Positions 1 to 9,122 of a stretch of DNA of 64,000 nt are shown here, one piece after another (position 1 is the first letter of the stretch; each line of letters starts with the position of its first letter). A program made the position numbers and the translations under genes. The stretch is taken from assembly GCF_004379255.2 (NCBI RefSeq), contig NC_056039.1, positions 33,555,883-33,619,882 on the forward strand, read 5' to 3'. Source of the DNA: Salvia splendens. Lineage: Eukaryota; Streptophyta; Magnoliopsida; Lamiales; Lamiaceae. A model generated the notes under the pieces. That model saw only the letters and a program-made list of their open reading frames with translations, ran no database searches and was not told the DNA's origin.

Positions 1-324
1 CCGCTTCCCCTGAAGAGCTTCGCCCAGGAGGACACCCGCCCTGAAGGTATTATCAGCCTTCCGATCACGGTGGGGAAAGCGCCTACTAGCTCCAGTACGA
101 TGATTGAGTTTTTCGTGGTGAAAGCTCGGTCCCCGTACAACGTCATCCTGGGAAGAGACTGGCTCAACACAGTTCGGGCCATTTGCTCCACTTATCACCT
201 CACCATCAAGATCCCTACTAAAGGAGGGATAGCGGTCATCCGAGGTGACCAAAAGAGAGCGAAGGAATGTCTGCAAATTGCGCTTAGAAGTGCCGAGCAT
301 TCAGATCGGCACCACCAAGCATAG
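1..324 (+). CDS. Retrotransposon gag-pro, C-terminal part with aspartic protease end
   Basis: The frame is open from base 1 and stops at TAG 322-324, giving 107 visible codons. The segment around 133-222 (YNVILGRDWLN, then a Y-H-L-T-I-K-I run) matches the C-terminal half of plant Ty3 retropepsins, where an ILGR-type strand follows the flap. The catalytic Asp motif must lie upstream, outside the window. The reading continues in the same frame past the TAG through a Gln/Glu/Ser-rich linker into the pol ORF, so the TAG is the only thing separating gag-pro from pol. It may be a CAG-to-TAG change in a Gln-rich linker, a readthrough stop, or part of a spliced intron as in Ogre elements. Confidence 0.8.
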   Translation, partial: PLPLKSFAQEDTRPEGIISLPITVGKAPTSSSTMIEFFVVKARSPYNVILGRDWLNTVRAICSTYHLTIKIPTKGGIAVIRGDQKRAKECLQIALRSAEHSDRHHQA

Positions 325-351
325 CAATCACAGCAGCCGGAGTCAGAGGCA

Positions 352-3300
352 ATGACCGAAGTCATACCGGAGCCGAATTCGATGACAGTTCAGCTGTACG
401 AAGACGATCCATCCAGAACGGTTAAGATCGGCTTCGCGGGAACGCCTCTACTTCGGGAAAAAACCATCCAGCTCCTCAAGGAGTACAAAGACGTCTTTGC
501 ATGGTCTCCGTTGGACATGACCGGAGTGCCCCCCGAGGTAATCACTCATCGGTTAAATATTGATCCTTCGGTCCGGCCGATAAAACAGAAGCAAAGACTC
601 TTTGCGGCAGAACGAAGTCAAGTCATCCATGATGAAGTCCGTCAATTATTGAAGGCGGATGTGTTATTCGAAGTGAAGTATCCTTCGTGGGTGGCCAATC
701 CTGTCATGATCAAGAAAAAGGAAGGAGGATGGCGGATGTGCATAGATTTCACCGATCTAAATAAGCACTGTCCCAAAGATTGCTATCCCCTTCCGAACAT
801 AGATAAAAAAGTAGAAGCTCTGATAGGCTTTGAAATTTTTTGTTTTCTTGATCTATACAAAGGATACCATCAGGTTTTAATGGATGAGATTGACGCTTCA
901 AAAACGGCCTTCATTACTGATTTCGGCATTTTCGCTTATAAAAAGATGCCATTCGGTTTAAAGAATGCCGGAGCCACTTATCAAAGGATGGTAGACAAGC
1001 TTTTTCGGCACCTGATTGGAAAGGAGGTCGAAGTGTATGTTGACGATATAGTCGTCAAAAGCAAAAGCGCTTCGGAGTACGAGCACAACCTCAAGTCCAC
1101 TCTCAACGTGCTCAAGAAAGCCAACCTCAAACTTAATCCCCAAAAGTGTACCTTTTTGGTAGATTCGGGAAAGTTTCTGGGTTGTTGGGTTTCAAAGGAC
1201 GGACTCAAGGCAAACCCCTCAAAAGTTCAAGTCGTTCAGAACATGGCAATGCCGAAGTCCATACATGACGTGCAAAGGCTAACCGGATGTCTAGCCGCAC
1301 TGAATCGATTCCTTTCCCAAGCAGCCGAAAAGCAACTGCCGTTCTTCAAGGTGTTGAAAAAGGCACCAAAGTTCGAGTGGGGAGCCGAGCAGAAAAAGGC
1401 CTTTGACGAGCTCAAAAGTTACCTAGCCGAGCTTCCTATTCTCTCTGCTCCAACCGAAGCCGAAGTAATATTCTTATACTTAGCGGCATCGGATCAAACC
1501 ATCAGCGCGGTGCTTGTACGAGAAGAAGGCCTAAAGCAGCTTCCCATCTATTTTACAAGCCGAGCATTAAGAGGTCCAGAAACCAGGTATCAACCTCTGG
1601 AAAAGATTGCTCTGGCATTAGTAAATGCAGCAAGGAGACTGCGGCCATACTTCTATGCTCACAAGGTATGCGTCTTAACTGATCTGCCACTTCGGCAAGT
1701 GTTGACCAAACCAGAAGCATCAGGCAGAATCGCCAAGTGGGCTGTAGAGTTGGGAGAGCACACAATTGAATATCTACCTCGGAAAGCCATCAAGGGACAA
1801 GCCTTGGCAGATTTTCTTGCAGAAGCAAAGTTCGATCAAGCAATTCCTGTTATTGCCGAACAGAAGAATTCTGCCAATGCCGAGCTAGCACAGCCCTTGG
1901 AATCCGAAGTAGAGCCGCCGGACTGCTGGAGCGGATTCGTAGATGGAGCTTCAAACAAAATGGGAAGTGGAGCTGGTATTTTACTTGTCGCTCCCGACGG
2001 ACACGAGGTAACCTACTCACTTCGGTTTCTATTCCCCACTACTAATAATGAAGCCGAGTACGAAGCCCTCCTGGCCGGACTCCAGTTAGCGCAAAGTCTG
2101 CTCGTCAAATCTCTCAAAGTCCATTGTGATTCACAAGTCATAGTAAATCACATGTTGGGTACAAGTGAAGCTCGTGACGAGAGAATGAAGAAGTATTTGG
2201 ACAAAGCGCAAAACATCAGCCGAAGTTTCTCCTATTTTCGGATAATCCGCATTCCCAGAGCGGAAAATAGCCGAGCAGATACCTTAAGTAAGTTGGCCTC
2301 AGATCCGAGCTCAAAGGTGGAAGAATTAATGCATCGAAGCATTGATGAAGCCGAGGTACATTCAGTATCCAGCTCGCCGAACTGGATGACGCCGATCTTG
2401 CGGTATCTGGATCAAGGACAATTGCCCGAGGATAAGAGAGAAGCTCGGAAGATCACGTGCCGAGCACTTCGGTACGAACTTCATGAAGGAGTCCTCTTTA
2501 GAAAGTCTTACCTCCAGCCGTTGTTGCGGTGCGTAGGACCAGAAGAGACGGACTACATCCTCAGAGAAGTTCATGAAGGATCGTGCGGTAGCCACATCGG
2601 AGCCAGAGCTTTAGCTACAAAAGTTCTGAGATGGGGATATTATTGGCCAACCATGGTACAAGAGGCAGTGCAGCTCGTCAAGAAGTGTACGAAGTGCCAA
2701 ATTCATGCAAATGTCCCAAGGATGCCGCAGACCGATCTATACACTATGCAAAGCCCTTGGCCTTTCATGCAATGGGGCATAGACATAGTGGGACCACTTC
2801 CTCAAGCTCCTCGGCAAATGAAATTCCTTATCGTTGCCGTGGACTACTTCACGAAGTGGGTGGAGGCTGAACCATTAGCTACGATAACGAGCTCAAAGGC
2901 ATTGGACTTCGTCTGGAAGAACATAGTGTGCCGATTTGGCATACCCCACATCCTCATCTCGGATAATGGGACTCAGTTCACCGACAAGACGTTCAAGAAT
3001 TGGTGCCAAGAGCTGAACATTCAACAGCGGTTCACTTCGGTCTCCCATCCCCAAGCAAACGGACAAACGGAAGTAACGAACCGGATTCTGGTGAAAGGGT
3101 TAAAAGCTCGGTTAGAACAAGCCAAAGGACAATGGGTAGAAAATCTCCCTCAAGTCCTATGGTCCTACCGAACTACACCCAAAACCTCCAACGGTGAAAC
3201 TCCGTATAGTCTGGTGTACGGCACTGAAGCCGTAATTCCGGTGGAGATCGGCGTACCCAGTCCCCGAACTCTAAATTTCTCCTCAGAAATGAATGACGAC

Positions 3301-3615
3301 GGACTGAGAGCAGAACTAGATCTCGCCGAAGAAAGAAGAGAATTGGCGTGCATAAAAGCGGCCAAGTATAAGGAGCAAGTAGCCCGGTATTATAACCAAA
3401 TGGTGAAAAAGCTTCAATTTCAAGTGGGAGATCTCGTCTTGAGAAACAACGAAGTAAGCCGAGCAGAAAAGCTGGGCAAACTCGAACCCACATGGGAGGG
3501 TCCATATCGGGTGTCAGAAGTCCTCGGCAAAGGGTCTTATAAATTGACTCACATGTCAGGAGAACAAGTACCCCGAACATGGCACATCTCCAACCTCAAG
3601 AAGTTCCACTTGTAA
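352..3615 (+). CDS. pol: Retrotransposon pol: reverse transcriptase, RNase H, archaeal-type RNase H, integrase
   Basis: A 1087-residue ORF that copies element RNA into DNA and integrates it. RT spans about residues 60-330 with the catalytic YVDD box at 229-232. The Ty3 RNase H covers about 370-480. A second RNase H of archaeal type starts near 528 (GFVDGAS, first acidic residue D531) and runs to about 655. Integrase begins with an HHCC zinc finger around 741-790 (HEGSCGSH, CTKC), followed by a core with D811, D871 and E907, which is exact DD35E spacing. The C-terminal end (about 1020-1087) is a GPY/F-like basic domain without a chromodomain. No internal stop or frameshift was seen. The start at 352 is the first ATG after the TAG at 322-324, but translation may enter from gag-pro. 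The dual RNase H is the main evidence for the Tat lineage. Confidence 0.95.
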   Translation: MTEVIPEPNSMTVQLYEDDPSRTVKIGFAGTPLLREKTIQLLKEYKDVFAWSPLDMTGVPPEVITHRLNIDPSVRPIKQKQRLFAAERSQVIHDEVRQLLKADVLFEVKYPSWVANPVMIKKKEGGWRMCIDFTDLNKHCPKDCYPLPNIDKKVEALIGFEIFCFLDLYKGYHQVLMDEIDASKTAFITDFGIFAYKKMPFGLKNAGATYQRMVDKLFRHLIGKEVEVYVDDIVVKSKSASEYEHNLKSTLNVLKKANLKLNPQKCTFLVDSGKFLGCWVSKDGLKANPSKVQVVQNMAMPKSIHDVQRLTGCLAALNRFLSQAAEKQLPFFKVLKKAPKFEWGAEQKKAFDELKSYLAELPILSAPTEAEVIFLYLAASDQTISAVLVREEGLKQLPIYFTSRALRGPETRYQPLEKIALALVNAARRLRPYFYAHKVCVLTDLPLRQVLTKPEASGRIAKWAVELGEHTIEYLPRKAIKGQALADFLAEAKFDQAIPVIAEQKNSANAELAQPLESEVEPPDCWSGFVDGASNKMGSGAGILLVAPDGHEVTYSLRFLFPTTNNEAEYEALLAGLQLAQSLLVKSLKVHCDSQVIVNHMLGTSEARDERMKKYLDKAQNISRSFSYFRIIRIPRAENSRADTLSKLASDPSSKVEELMHRSIDEAEVHSVSSSPNWMTPILRYLDQGQLPEDKREARKITCRALRYELHEGVLFRKSYLQPLLRCVGPEETDYILREVHEGSCGSHIGARALATKVLRWGYYWPTMVQEAVQLVKKCTKCQIHANVPRMPQTDLYTMQSPWPFMQWGIDIVGPLPQAPRQMKFLIVAVDYFTKWVEAEPLATITSSKALDFVWKNIVCRFGIPHILISDNGTQFTDKTFKNWCQELNIQQRFTSVSHPQANGQTEVTNRILVKGLKARLEQAKGQWVENLPQVLWSYRTTPKTSNGETPYSLVYGTEAVIPVEIGVPSPRTLNFSSEMNDDGLRAELDLAEERRELACIKAAKYKEQVARYYNQMVKKLQFQVGDLVLRNNEVSRAEKLGKLEPTWEGPYRVSEVLGKGSYKLTHMSGEQVPRTWHISNLKKFHL

Positions 3616-3862
3616 GAGACAGTCCGGTCAGTCCGTCTCGTGTCTAGTTCGGTCATAGGGGTATATGTTTTTATTTGTTTGTTTCTTACTTGCACCTTTT
3701 ACTTGTCGTTTTTTAAAAAAAAGTTTAAAGTTTTTTTCTTTCATCTTTTTCATTTTTTCTCTATGTGTTTTGTCTCGATGTGCTTGTCGTCTCTTACAAA
3801 TGGTACCAAGGTATATCGTTCTTTAAAGACTGATCCCCTTTTTAGATCGATTATTAAAGACT

Positions 3863-4122
3863 ATTGTGAGTCCAAGCTTCTAAGGAGGATATAAGACCAC
3901 AATTCAGCTTAACAAGCAGTCCGTCTGAAACGAACTGCAATAAGCCAACGATTGTGAGTCCAAGCTTCCAAGGAGGATACAAGACCACAATTCAGCTTAA
4001 CAAGCACTTCGTCTGAAACGAACTGCAATAAGCCAACGATTGTGAGTCCAAGCTTCTCAGGAAGATACAAGACCACAATTCGGCTTAAGAAATAAGCACT
4101 TCGTCTGAAACGAACTGCAATA
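3863..4122 (+). repeat. Three tandem copies of an 88-bp unit inside the Tat element
   Basis: The motif ATTGTGAGTCCAAGCTTC recurs at 3863, 3951 and 4039, a constant 88-bp period. Each unit also contains a run ending CGTCTGAAACGAACTGCAATAAG. The third copy is shortened and slightly diverged. The block lies between pol and the antisense ORFs, where Tat-lineage elements commonly carry non-coding tandem arrays. No coding function is apparent. Confidence 0.9.
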
Positions 4123-4352
4123 AGGGAAAGTCCGATCCACGCGATAAACCTCGCCGAATTAGGACGACCAAGTTCGGTCAAAGAAGTTTACCTCATAAGA
4201 CCGGGGACGACCATGTCTAGTCAAAGAGGTTTACTGCATAAGACCACTTCGGTTAACTGGGAAAGTCCGATCCACGCGATAAAACTCGCCGAATTAGGAC
4301 AAGGGAAAGTTCGATCCCGGCGACAAAAATCGCCAAATTAGAACACAAACCA

Positions 4353-4508
4353 AGTCCGGTCAAAGATGTTTATTTCATCAGACCAAAGACGAGTCCGGTC
4401 AAAGATGTTTATTTCATCAGACCAAAGACGAGTCCGGTCAAAGATGTTTATTTCATCAGACCAAAGACGAGTCCGGTCAAAGATGTTTATTTCATCAGAC
4501 CAAAGACG
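4353..4508 (+). repeat. Four tandem copies of a 39-bp unit
   Basis: AGTCCGGTCAAAG recurs at 4353, 4392, 4431 and 4470, a period of exactly 39 bp with near-identical copies. Diverged half-units (GGTCAAAGAAGTTTACTTCATAAGACC and similar) flank the array from about 4170 to 4565. Because 39 is divisible by three, a 13-residue peptide repeat appears in one frame, but nothing supports its translation. Confidence 0.9.
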
Positions 4509-4705
4509 AGTACTTCATAAGACCAAAGACCAAGTCCGGTCAAAGAAGTTTACTTCATAAGACCGAGGACAAGTACGATGAAATTTTTTCGCTAAGCTGT
4601 AAATACAGTGTTAGAAGCGAAAACAAAATTTCATTTTTCAAATCTTGTTCGGCATACAACTCCGCTACCCTACAAAATGGCGTTACGCTATTACAAAGGA
4701 CTATT

Positions 4706-5494
4706 CTACTGTCCAGGGTTGCTGAAGTTAAGCCACCTATCTGCAAAATCCTCTGGAAGCCGAGTTCGGTTGTTCCGAGCAGATGAAGAATAAGCAAGTC
4801 GACGAGATGCTATCCTCGACCCAACGCCTCTTCCCCGAGCCCGAGAAGTCCTAACACCTCGGCGATGAAGAGTCTCTGCAATAAGCATCTGCTGATCTTG
4901 CTCGCTCATAGTCACAACTCCTCGGCGAATTTCAGTCCGTCCCTGTCTTGACGATTCCGGTTGCTCCTGAGCCCGTTCTCGTCTTGACGTTTCCGGCTGT
5001 TCCGGAGTTCGTTGTTGACTGGGAGTAGGATTTTGAACAAGGGAACCAGAGGTTTGATCTGGAGTGCGAGCATCTGTTGGCACGATATGCCGAAGGAATC
5101 TTTCTATGGAGGGGCGCCGAGAAAGAACAATGTTGTACCGAGAAGCCCAGCGCCGCAATGATTTCACAACTTGTTGGCAAGCCGAGCTCTCCAGCGCATT
5201 GTTCCTCCGGAGTACATGATATTCCTCCCACAGTTCGTCAACTCGACTCTGAACATCTGATATGGTCACTCCCCCGCGCACACGGATGTAATCCTCGTAC
5301 GCAGTCCTCTCAGCAATGGTCGTATACAGCTCGGCCTCCAGATCCTTCTTATCGGACTCTAAGTCCTTATTATCGGCCTCCAGCTTCACTAAACGAGCCA
5401 GAAGCTCGTCATTCTTCGTCTGATCGGCTATAGCTCTTTTCTCAGCTTCGTCTAAAGCCGAAGAGTACAGCCGTTTCCAGTGAAGTATCTCCAT
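4706..5494 (-). CDS. Antisense ORF of the Tat element, coiled-coil protein of unknown function
   Basis: A 262-residue minus-strand ORF between pol and the spliced antisense gene. Residues about 8-65 are rich in Glu, Lys, Leu and Asp with heptad-like spacing (KLEADNKDLESDKKDLEAEL), suggesting a coiled coil. The middle is Gln/Thr/Ser/Pro/Arg-rich with short repeats (TPEQPETS, AQEQPESS). The C-terminal third is Arg-rich and looks disordered and basic. I do not recognise a catalytic domain. Its codon composition and open state resemble the neighbouring antisense gene, so it is probably an element-encoded accessory protein and not a chance ORF. It could be a second antisense gene or a downstream exon of one transcript, though the upstream gene has its own stop at 5697. 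Confidence 0.55.
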   Translation of the reverse strand: MEILHWKRLYSSALDEAEKRAIADQTKNDELLARLVKLEADNKDLESDKKDLEAELYTTIAERTAYEDYIRVRGGVTISDVQSRVDELWEEYHVLRRNNALESSACQQVVKSLRRWASRYNIVLSRRPSIERFLRHIVPTDARTPDQTSGSLVQNPTPSQQRTPEQPETSRRERAQEQPESSRQGRTEIRRGVVTMSEQDQQMLIAETLHRRGVRTSRARGRGVGSRIASRRLAYSSSARNNRTRLPEDFADRWLNFSNPGQ

Positions 5495-5696
5495 CTCCTT
5501 GAGTACAAAGCAGCTATATTAGTTCGGCAGCTGTACCGAGCAGATAGTAAAATACAACAGGAGTAAAGGCGAGTACGAAAAGCTATACGAAGACAAGTGT
5601 AGAGAATTTTTCATTCACAAAGAAAATTTTTTACACTAGGAGGGCTTCAAGGCCATTTTACAAGGAAGAAACCAGAGTAAGAGAAGGGAGACGAAA

Positions 5697-7559
5697 TCAT
5701 ACTCCGCCAGCTTCGTCTCCGGCTCCTCGCTCTGGTTCAGCTTCTTTCTCCTGAGCTACCTCAGCCTCGGCCTCGCATCCTGCCGGCCTCGCCTCCGCCT
5801 CCTGATCGGCTTCCTTCTCCGGATGCCCGGCCCGCTCAACTTCGGCCTCCGGCTCCAGCGGCTCGGCCTCATCCTCTCCGTTGTAAGTCGAAGCGGGTGA
5901 AACGGGTCCCACAGAGGCAAAGATAGCCTCCAGGTTCTCGTCCCGATCAGCTCGACAACTCCGGACTCGGTCTGCAGAAAGCAGGACCGAGGATGAAGCG
6001 AGCTCCTCAAGGAGCGGCAGATTCTGAAGCCGAGCTGCTATCTCTCGGCTGTACAGCGGCAGCACGACGTCGGCCCCCTGCTCGCCCTTATCGGTAATTA
6101 GCCTTACCAGACTACCGACAAAGGCCGAGAACTGGCTGCTCAAAAAGAGTTTCTCCGTGTAAACACGGAGAGCCTCCCCCTGGGCAGCCACGGCGGCAGC
6201 CTCCTTCTGAGCCTCCCGGTGCTTCGTCTGCTCTTGCAGGATGATGAGCTGGTTTTTGGCTGACCGGGCTTCATCCTGAGCCGAGATCCTAGCAGCTCGG
6301 GCCCTCTCAAATTTGGCCTCAGCCTGTTCGGCCAGACTACGAGCAAGATGCAACTCCTTCTGCATCTCCTCGTAGTCGTGGGATGCTTTGGAGAGCTCCA
6401 CGGAGACGAGCTTGGCTCTCTGAAGATGAACAAGGAAAAAACTCAACAGAATGGCCATCAAAAAATGTGGAAAAGAAGCCAAGTCAGAAAGCTTACCTCC
6501 ACAAAATTCGTCGGCCATTGAAAAGGCTCAGGGACGTGTTCCGGGATGTCTGCAACCACCTCGGAGATGACCAGGTCTTTCCCCGGCACTCTTGGGGACT
6601 CATGAAATTTCCCCTTCCCTTTAGCCGAATACGACTCCGGCTCTTTCGGATCCGAAGAAGAGGTTTTTTGCCTCTTCGGATCCTTCTCGGCTTCAAACGC
6701 CGAGCGAGGGGCTCTCTGCCTCTCCGGCTCCACAAGCTCGGAGGACTTTCGGATAGCCTTATTCAGCATGTACACTGCCAAAAAGCAAGAAAGCAAGGTT
6801 AGTTTTCTTCGCTAAAGCAGTAGAGCATAAAGATAAAGAGAAATCCTCACCCTCGGCCTCTTCGTCCGAAGACGAGATGTCGAACACGACGTCGCCCTTG
6901 ACGAGCTCAGACTCCGTGTATTGTTTCCTAACTATGGGAATCTTGTTGAGCTCGCCATCGAGCTCGTCCAACGGTTCAGGCCGAGGATGACGGATAACGG
7001 ACTTCGGCCCTCTCCAGGGAAAACTAGGAGCCGCGGTCCTATCATAGTAGAAGAAGCGGTTTTGCCACTTCGGCCACTTCGTTTTACAAAAGGCCCTAAA
7101 GGGCTGTACAGGGATCAAGTAAAACCAAGACCCCTTCCTCTTAAATTGAAAGAATTTAAGGATCGCCTTCAAAGACAAATCCCTTCCTAACCTACGGAGT
7201 TCGGCAGCAAAGGCCGACAAGTGCCTCCAAGAGTTCGGAGTCACCTGGCCTAAAGGAAGCTGAAAAAAATCTAGTAAATCTATAAAGGCAGAAGGGAGGG
7301 GGAAACGAAGCCCGCATTCTAAGCAGGCCTCGTACACGGTGGCGTAACCCTCCGGCGGGGAGTCAGCCCTATGATCACCGTCAGGTACCACCGCCTTCCC
7401 CCCAGGAAAAGAGTATTTTTCGGGTAGGGACATCACAGTATCCTTACTCAAAATACTATGGAAATACTCTACGGTCTTCTCCCCGGACTCTTTCCGGCCA
7501 GAAGACCCCTTACCGCCTCTCCTAACGCTACCCGACTCCGAAGAAGAAGAAGAAGACAT
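5697..7559 (-). CDS. Spliced antisense accessory gene of the Tat element (putative gypsy-type transposon protein family)
   Basis: Three minus-strand exons fit together: 7559-6851, 6774-6497 and 6419-5697. Both introns are short (76 and 77 bp) with GT...AG ends (GTGAGG...TTGGCAG and GTAAGC...CTTCAG), and exon lengths sum to 1710 nt, a 569-residue protein in one frame. The start is placed at 7559 (MSSSSSSES), not at the upstream in-frame ATG at 7658, because a Ser-rich start is usual here. Residues about 40-210 (with PPEGYATVYEACLECG and LPSAFIDLLDFF) resemble the plant family annotated as putative gypsy-type transposon (PF04195). The middle is charged and NLS-like. Exon 3 encodes a long Glu/Ala-rich coiled coil and ends in an acidic Glu/Ala/Pro tail. 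Function is unknown; antisense genes here are known in Retand and Grande relatives. Family assignment is from memory. Confidence 0.72.
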
Positions 7560-7684
7560 TTTTCTTACTTTTTGAAGGTGAAGAAAGTCTGAAGAAATTC
7601 TTGAAAGCGGAGAGAGAATCTTCGCAAAAAAGAGAGAGTGCAGAAGAAGCAGTCGCAAAAGTGCTTCAATGATGAAGAAAGGAG

Positions 7685-7692
7685 GTATTTAT
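7685..7692 (-). promoter_or_regulatory. TATA-like box of the antisense gene
   Basis: On the minus strand the sequence reads GATAAATACC about 130 bp upstream of the ATG at 7559, a plausible TATA position for a short leader. It is the only such motif near the gene start. This is inference from position and base composition. Confidence 0.35.
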
Positions 7693-7883
7693 CAGGTTCG
7701 GCGAAGATTTCAAAATCGTCGCACCGTTTCGAATCCCACCTTTTCAGGATTCAACGGCCGGATTTTACTGTCGCATTTAATGCAGTCACGCGCAAGGCAC
7801 GTCCCCTGACATCAGCCTCCCCCTTGCCTTTATCCAGAATGCCGAAGTGACTCACTTCTCCGAAGTGATTCACTTCGCCCTTC

Positions 7884-7891
7884 GGGGGGGG
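7884..7891 (+). other. Polypurine tract next to the 3' LTR
   Basis: Eight consecutive G residues followed by TAG lie directly before the TGATGGGG start of the LTR. Ty3 elements need a purine tract at this place to prime plus-strand DNA. Confidence 0.6.
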
Positions 7892-7894
7892 TAG

Positions 7895-8581
7895 TGATGG
7901 GGTGCGTACTAAACAAGCCCAACAGCAATGACGGCCCATCAGCCCAAAGCCCAAGGAAGAGTATGAGTTCGGCATTACCAAAGAGTTCGGCCTCAGCCTA
8001 CAGCTCGGTAAAAGCCAACCTATCAAGCTCTACTCTCAGATCGGCAACCAAAGCAGGAGTATGAGTTCGGCATTACCAAAGAGTTCGGCCTCAGCCTACA
8101 GCTCGGTAAAAGCCAACCAATCAAGCTCTGCTCTCAGGTCGGCATCAAGCTCTACTCAAAGATCGGCAACCAAAGCAGTTCGGTCTCAGTATTCGACCGA
8201 ACAAGGAGTTAGTGGACCCATACAGGATGTCCAACGCACCCACTACCACGTGGTGTCAACTCAGGCCACGATCGTAGGCCATGACCTACGCTACATCCAC
8301 GATCTTAGGCCATGACCTACACGACATCCACGACTTAGGGTGGAGATGCAAGCCACGATCTTAGTTCCATATATAAATAGAACTTAGATCTGATATGAGG
8401 AGGTTAGAATCTCTCTAGAGAAAAAATCATATAGCAAGTCTGTGTTGTAAGCTGTAATTTGCAGATCAAGCAATACAAACCTGCCCCCATTTCTCCCCGT
8501 GGACGTAGATTTACCTCAGTAAATCGAACCACGTAAAATTTCCGTGTCGTAATTTATTTTTACGAGCATTCATCATCATCA
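7895..8581 (+). repeat. 3' LTR of the Tat element
   Basis: Starts TGATG right after the G-tract and probably ends CATCA at 8581, which makes a 5-bp inverted terminal pair; an alternative end is CATCA at 8600. A TATA box (ATATAAATA, 8370-8379) is followed about 100-180 bp downstream by a leader-like stretch, as expected for U3-R-U5. The 5' LTR is outside the window, so the ends are not confirmed by comparison. Confidence 0.75.
7959..8178 (+). repeat. 98-bp tandem duplication in the LTR U3 region
   Basis: GAGTATGAGTTCGGCATTACC occurs at 7959 and again at 8057, giving a 98-bp direct duplication. The second copy has an added duplication of a roughly 24-bp tail (TCAAGCTCTACTCAAAGATCGGCA). Duplicated U3 segments can act as enhancer repeats; that role is inferred. 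Confidence 0.85.
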
Positions 8582-9039
8582 ATAATTCGCGGATTCATCA
8601 CTTATGAAGTGAAATATGTGAATTCCCAATATGTAATGGTATTAAGAGAACATGGGTTTAATCAATTAATCTGATATGAGTTGGTGTAAAAGGAAGTTGT
8701 TGATGTGTTATCATAGATATTATTTGAAATAAGTATATTTGACTATGCTTACGTCCCGTGCTTAAGTGTATTCTGTGGGTACAATTGGCATGCCATAGGA
8801 CAGCAGCGTTGCACTATCTGTGATCACTCGTCTTCTGGATAACCGAAGCAAGGATGTCTGTTATCCGATTTGTCATCTGATCCGTCTGATATCTGATGTC
8901 ATCTGGTCTGTCTGATATGCACCCTCATGAGTGATCTGATTCTCTGTCTGTACCCTAAACGGGGGGTCTGTGCAGAGTCCTCTCGAGGACAAAATACGCG
9001 TCTACATCTTATTCTATTTCTGATCTGGTCCGCGTACCA
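8582..9039. other. Gene-free stretch after the retrotransposon
   Basis: No credible ORF or RNA gene. Around 8850-8960 the motif TCTGAT/TCATCTG recurs many times in a diverged form, which suggests decayed repeat DNA. Confidence 0.5.
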
Positions 9040-9122
9040 TCATGGGTGTTTATTGTTATCGTGTCGTGTCGTTATCGTGTCGACACGATAACGACACAAC
9101 ACGCACAATTTGCCACCCCTAG
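9040..9122. mobile_element. Small hAT-like MITE with a perfect palindrome
   Basis: The right end reads ATTTGCCACCCCTA, the reverse complement of TAGGGGTGGCAAAT, a frequent plant hAT terminus. The left end (CATGGGTGTTTATTG) is only loosely complementary. The centre is a perfect 32-bp palindrome at 9066-9097. No convincing 8-bp target duplication was found. Confidence 0.4.

Larger units (their letters stand above)
1..8581 (+). mobile_element. Ty3-type LTR retrotransposon, Tat lineage (5' end outside the window)
   Basis: A retrotransposon running off the left edge. In order it holds the end of gag-pro, a pol ORF (RT, RNase H, a second RNase H, integrase), two tandem-repeat blocks, two ORFs on the opposite strand, a G-tract consistent with a polypurine tract, and one LTR. 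RT upstream of integrase identifies the Ty3 group. A second, archaeal-type RNase H before integrase, no chromodomain, and extra antisense ORFs between pol and the 3' LTR are known marks of the Tat branch (Retand, Grande and Ogre relatives). The right boundary is uncertain, between about 8581 and 8600, because the 5' LTR and target-site duplication are not in the window. Pol is open throughout, so the copy is fairly young. Confidence 0.93.

Noticed and set aside
3173..3580. 135-codon minus-strand ORF over the end of pol
   Set aside because: Shadow of the integrase C-terminus; the plus-strand frame explains the region.
3863..4508. CRISPR-like array
   Set aside because: Repeats are directly adjacent with no unique spacers, and the setting is a plant retrotransposon.
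4366..4560. Plus-strand ORF with a repeating 13-residue peptide
   Set aside because: Produced by the 39-bp tandem repeat; there is no support for translation.
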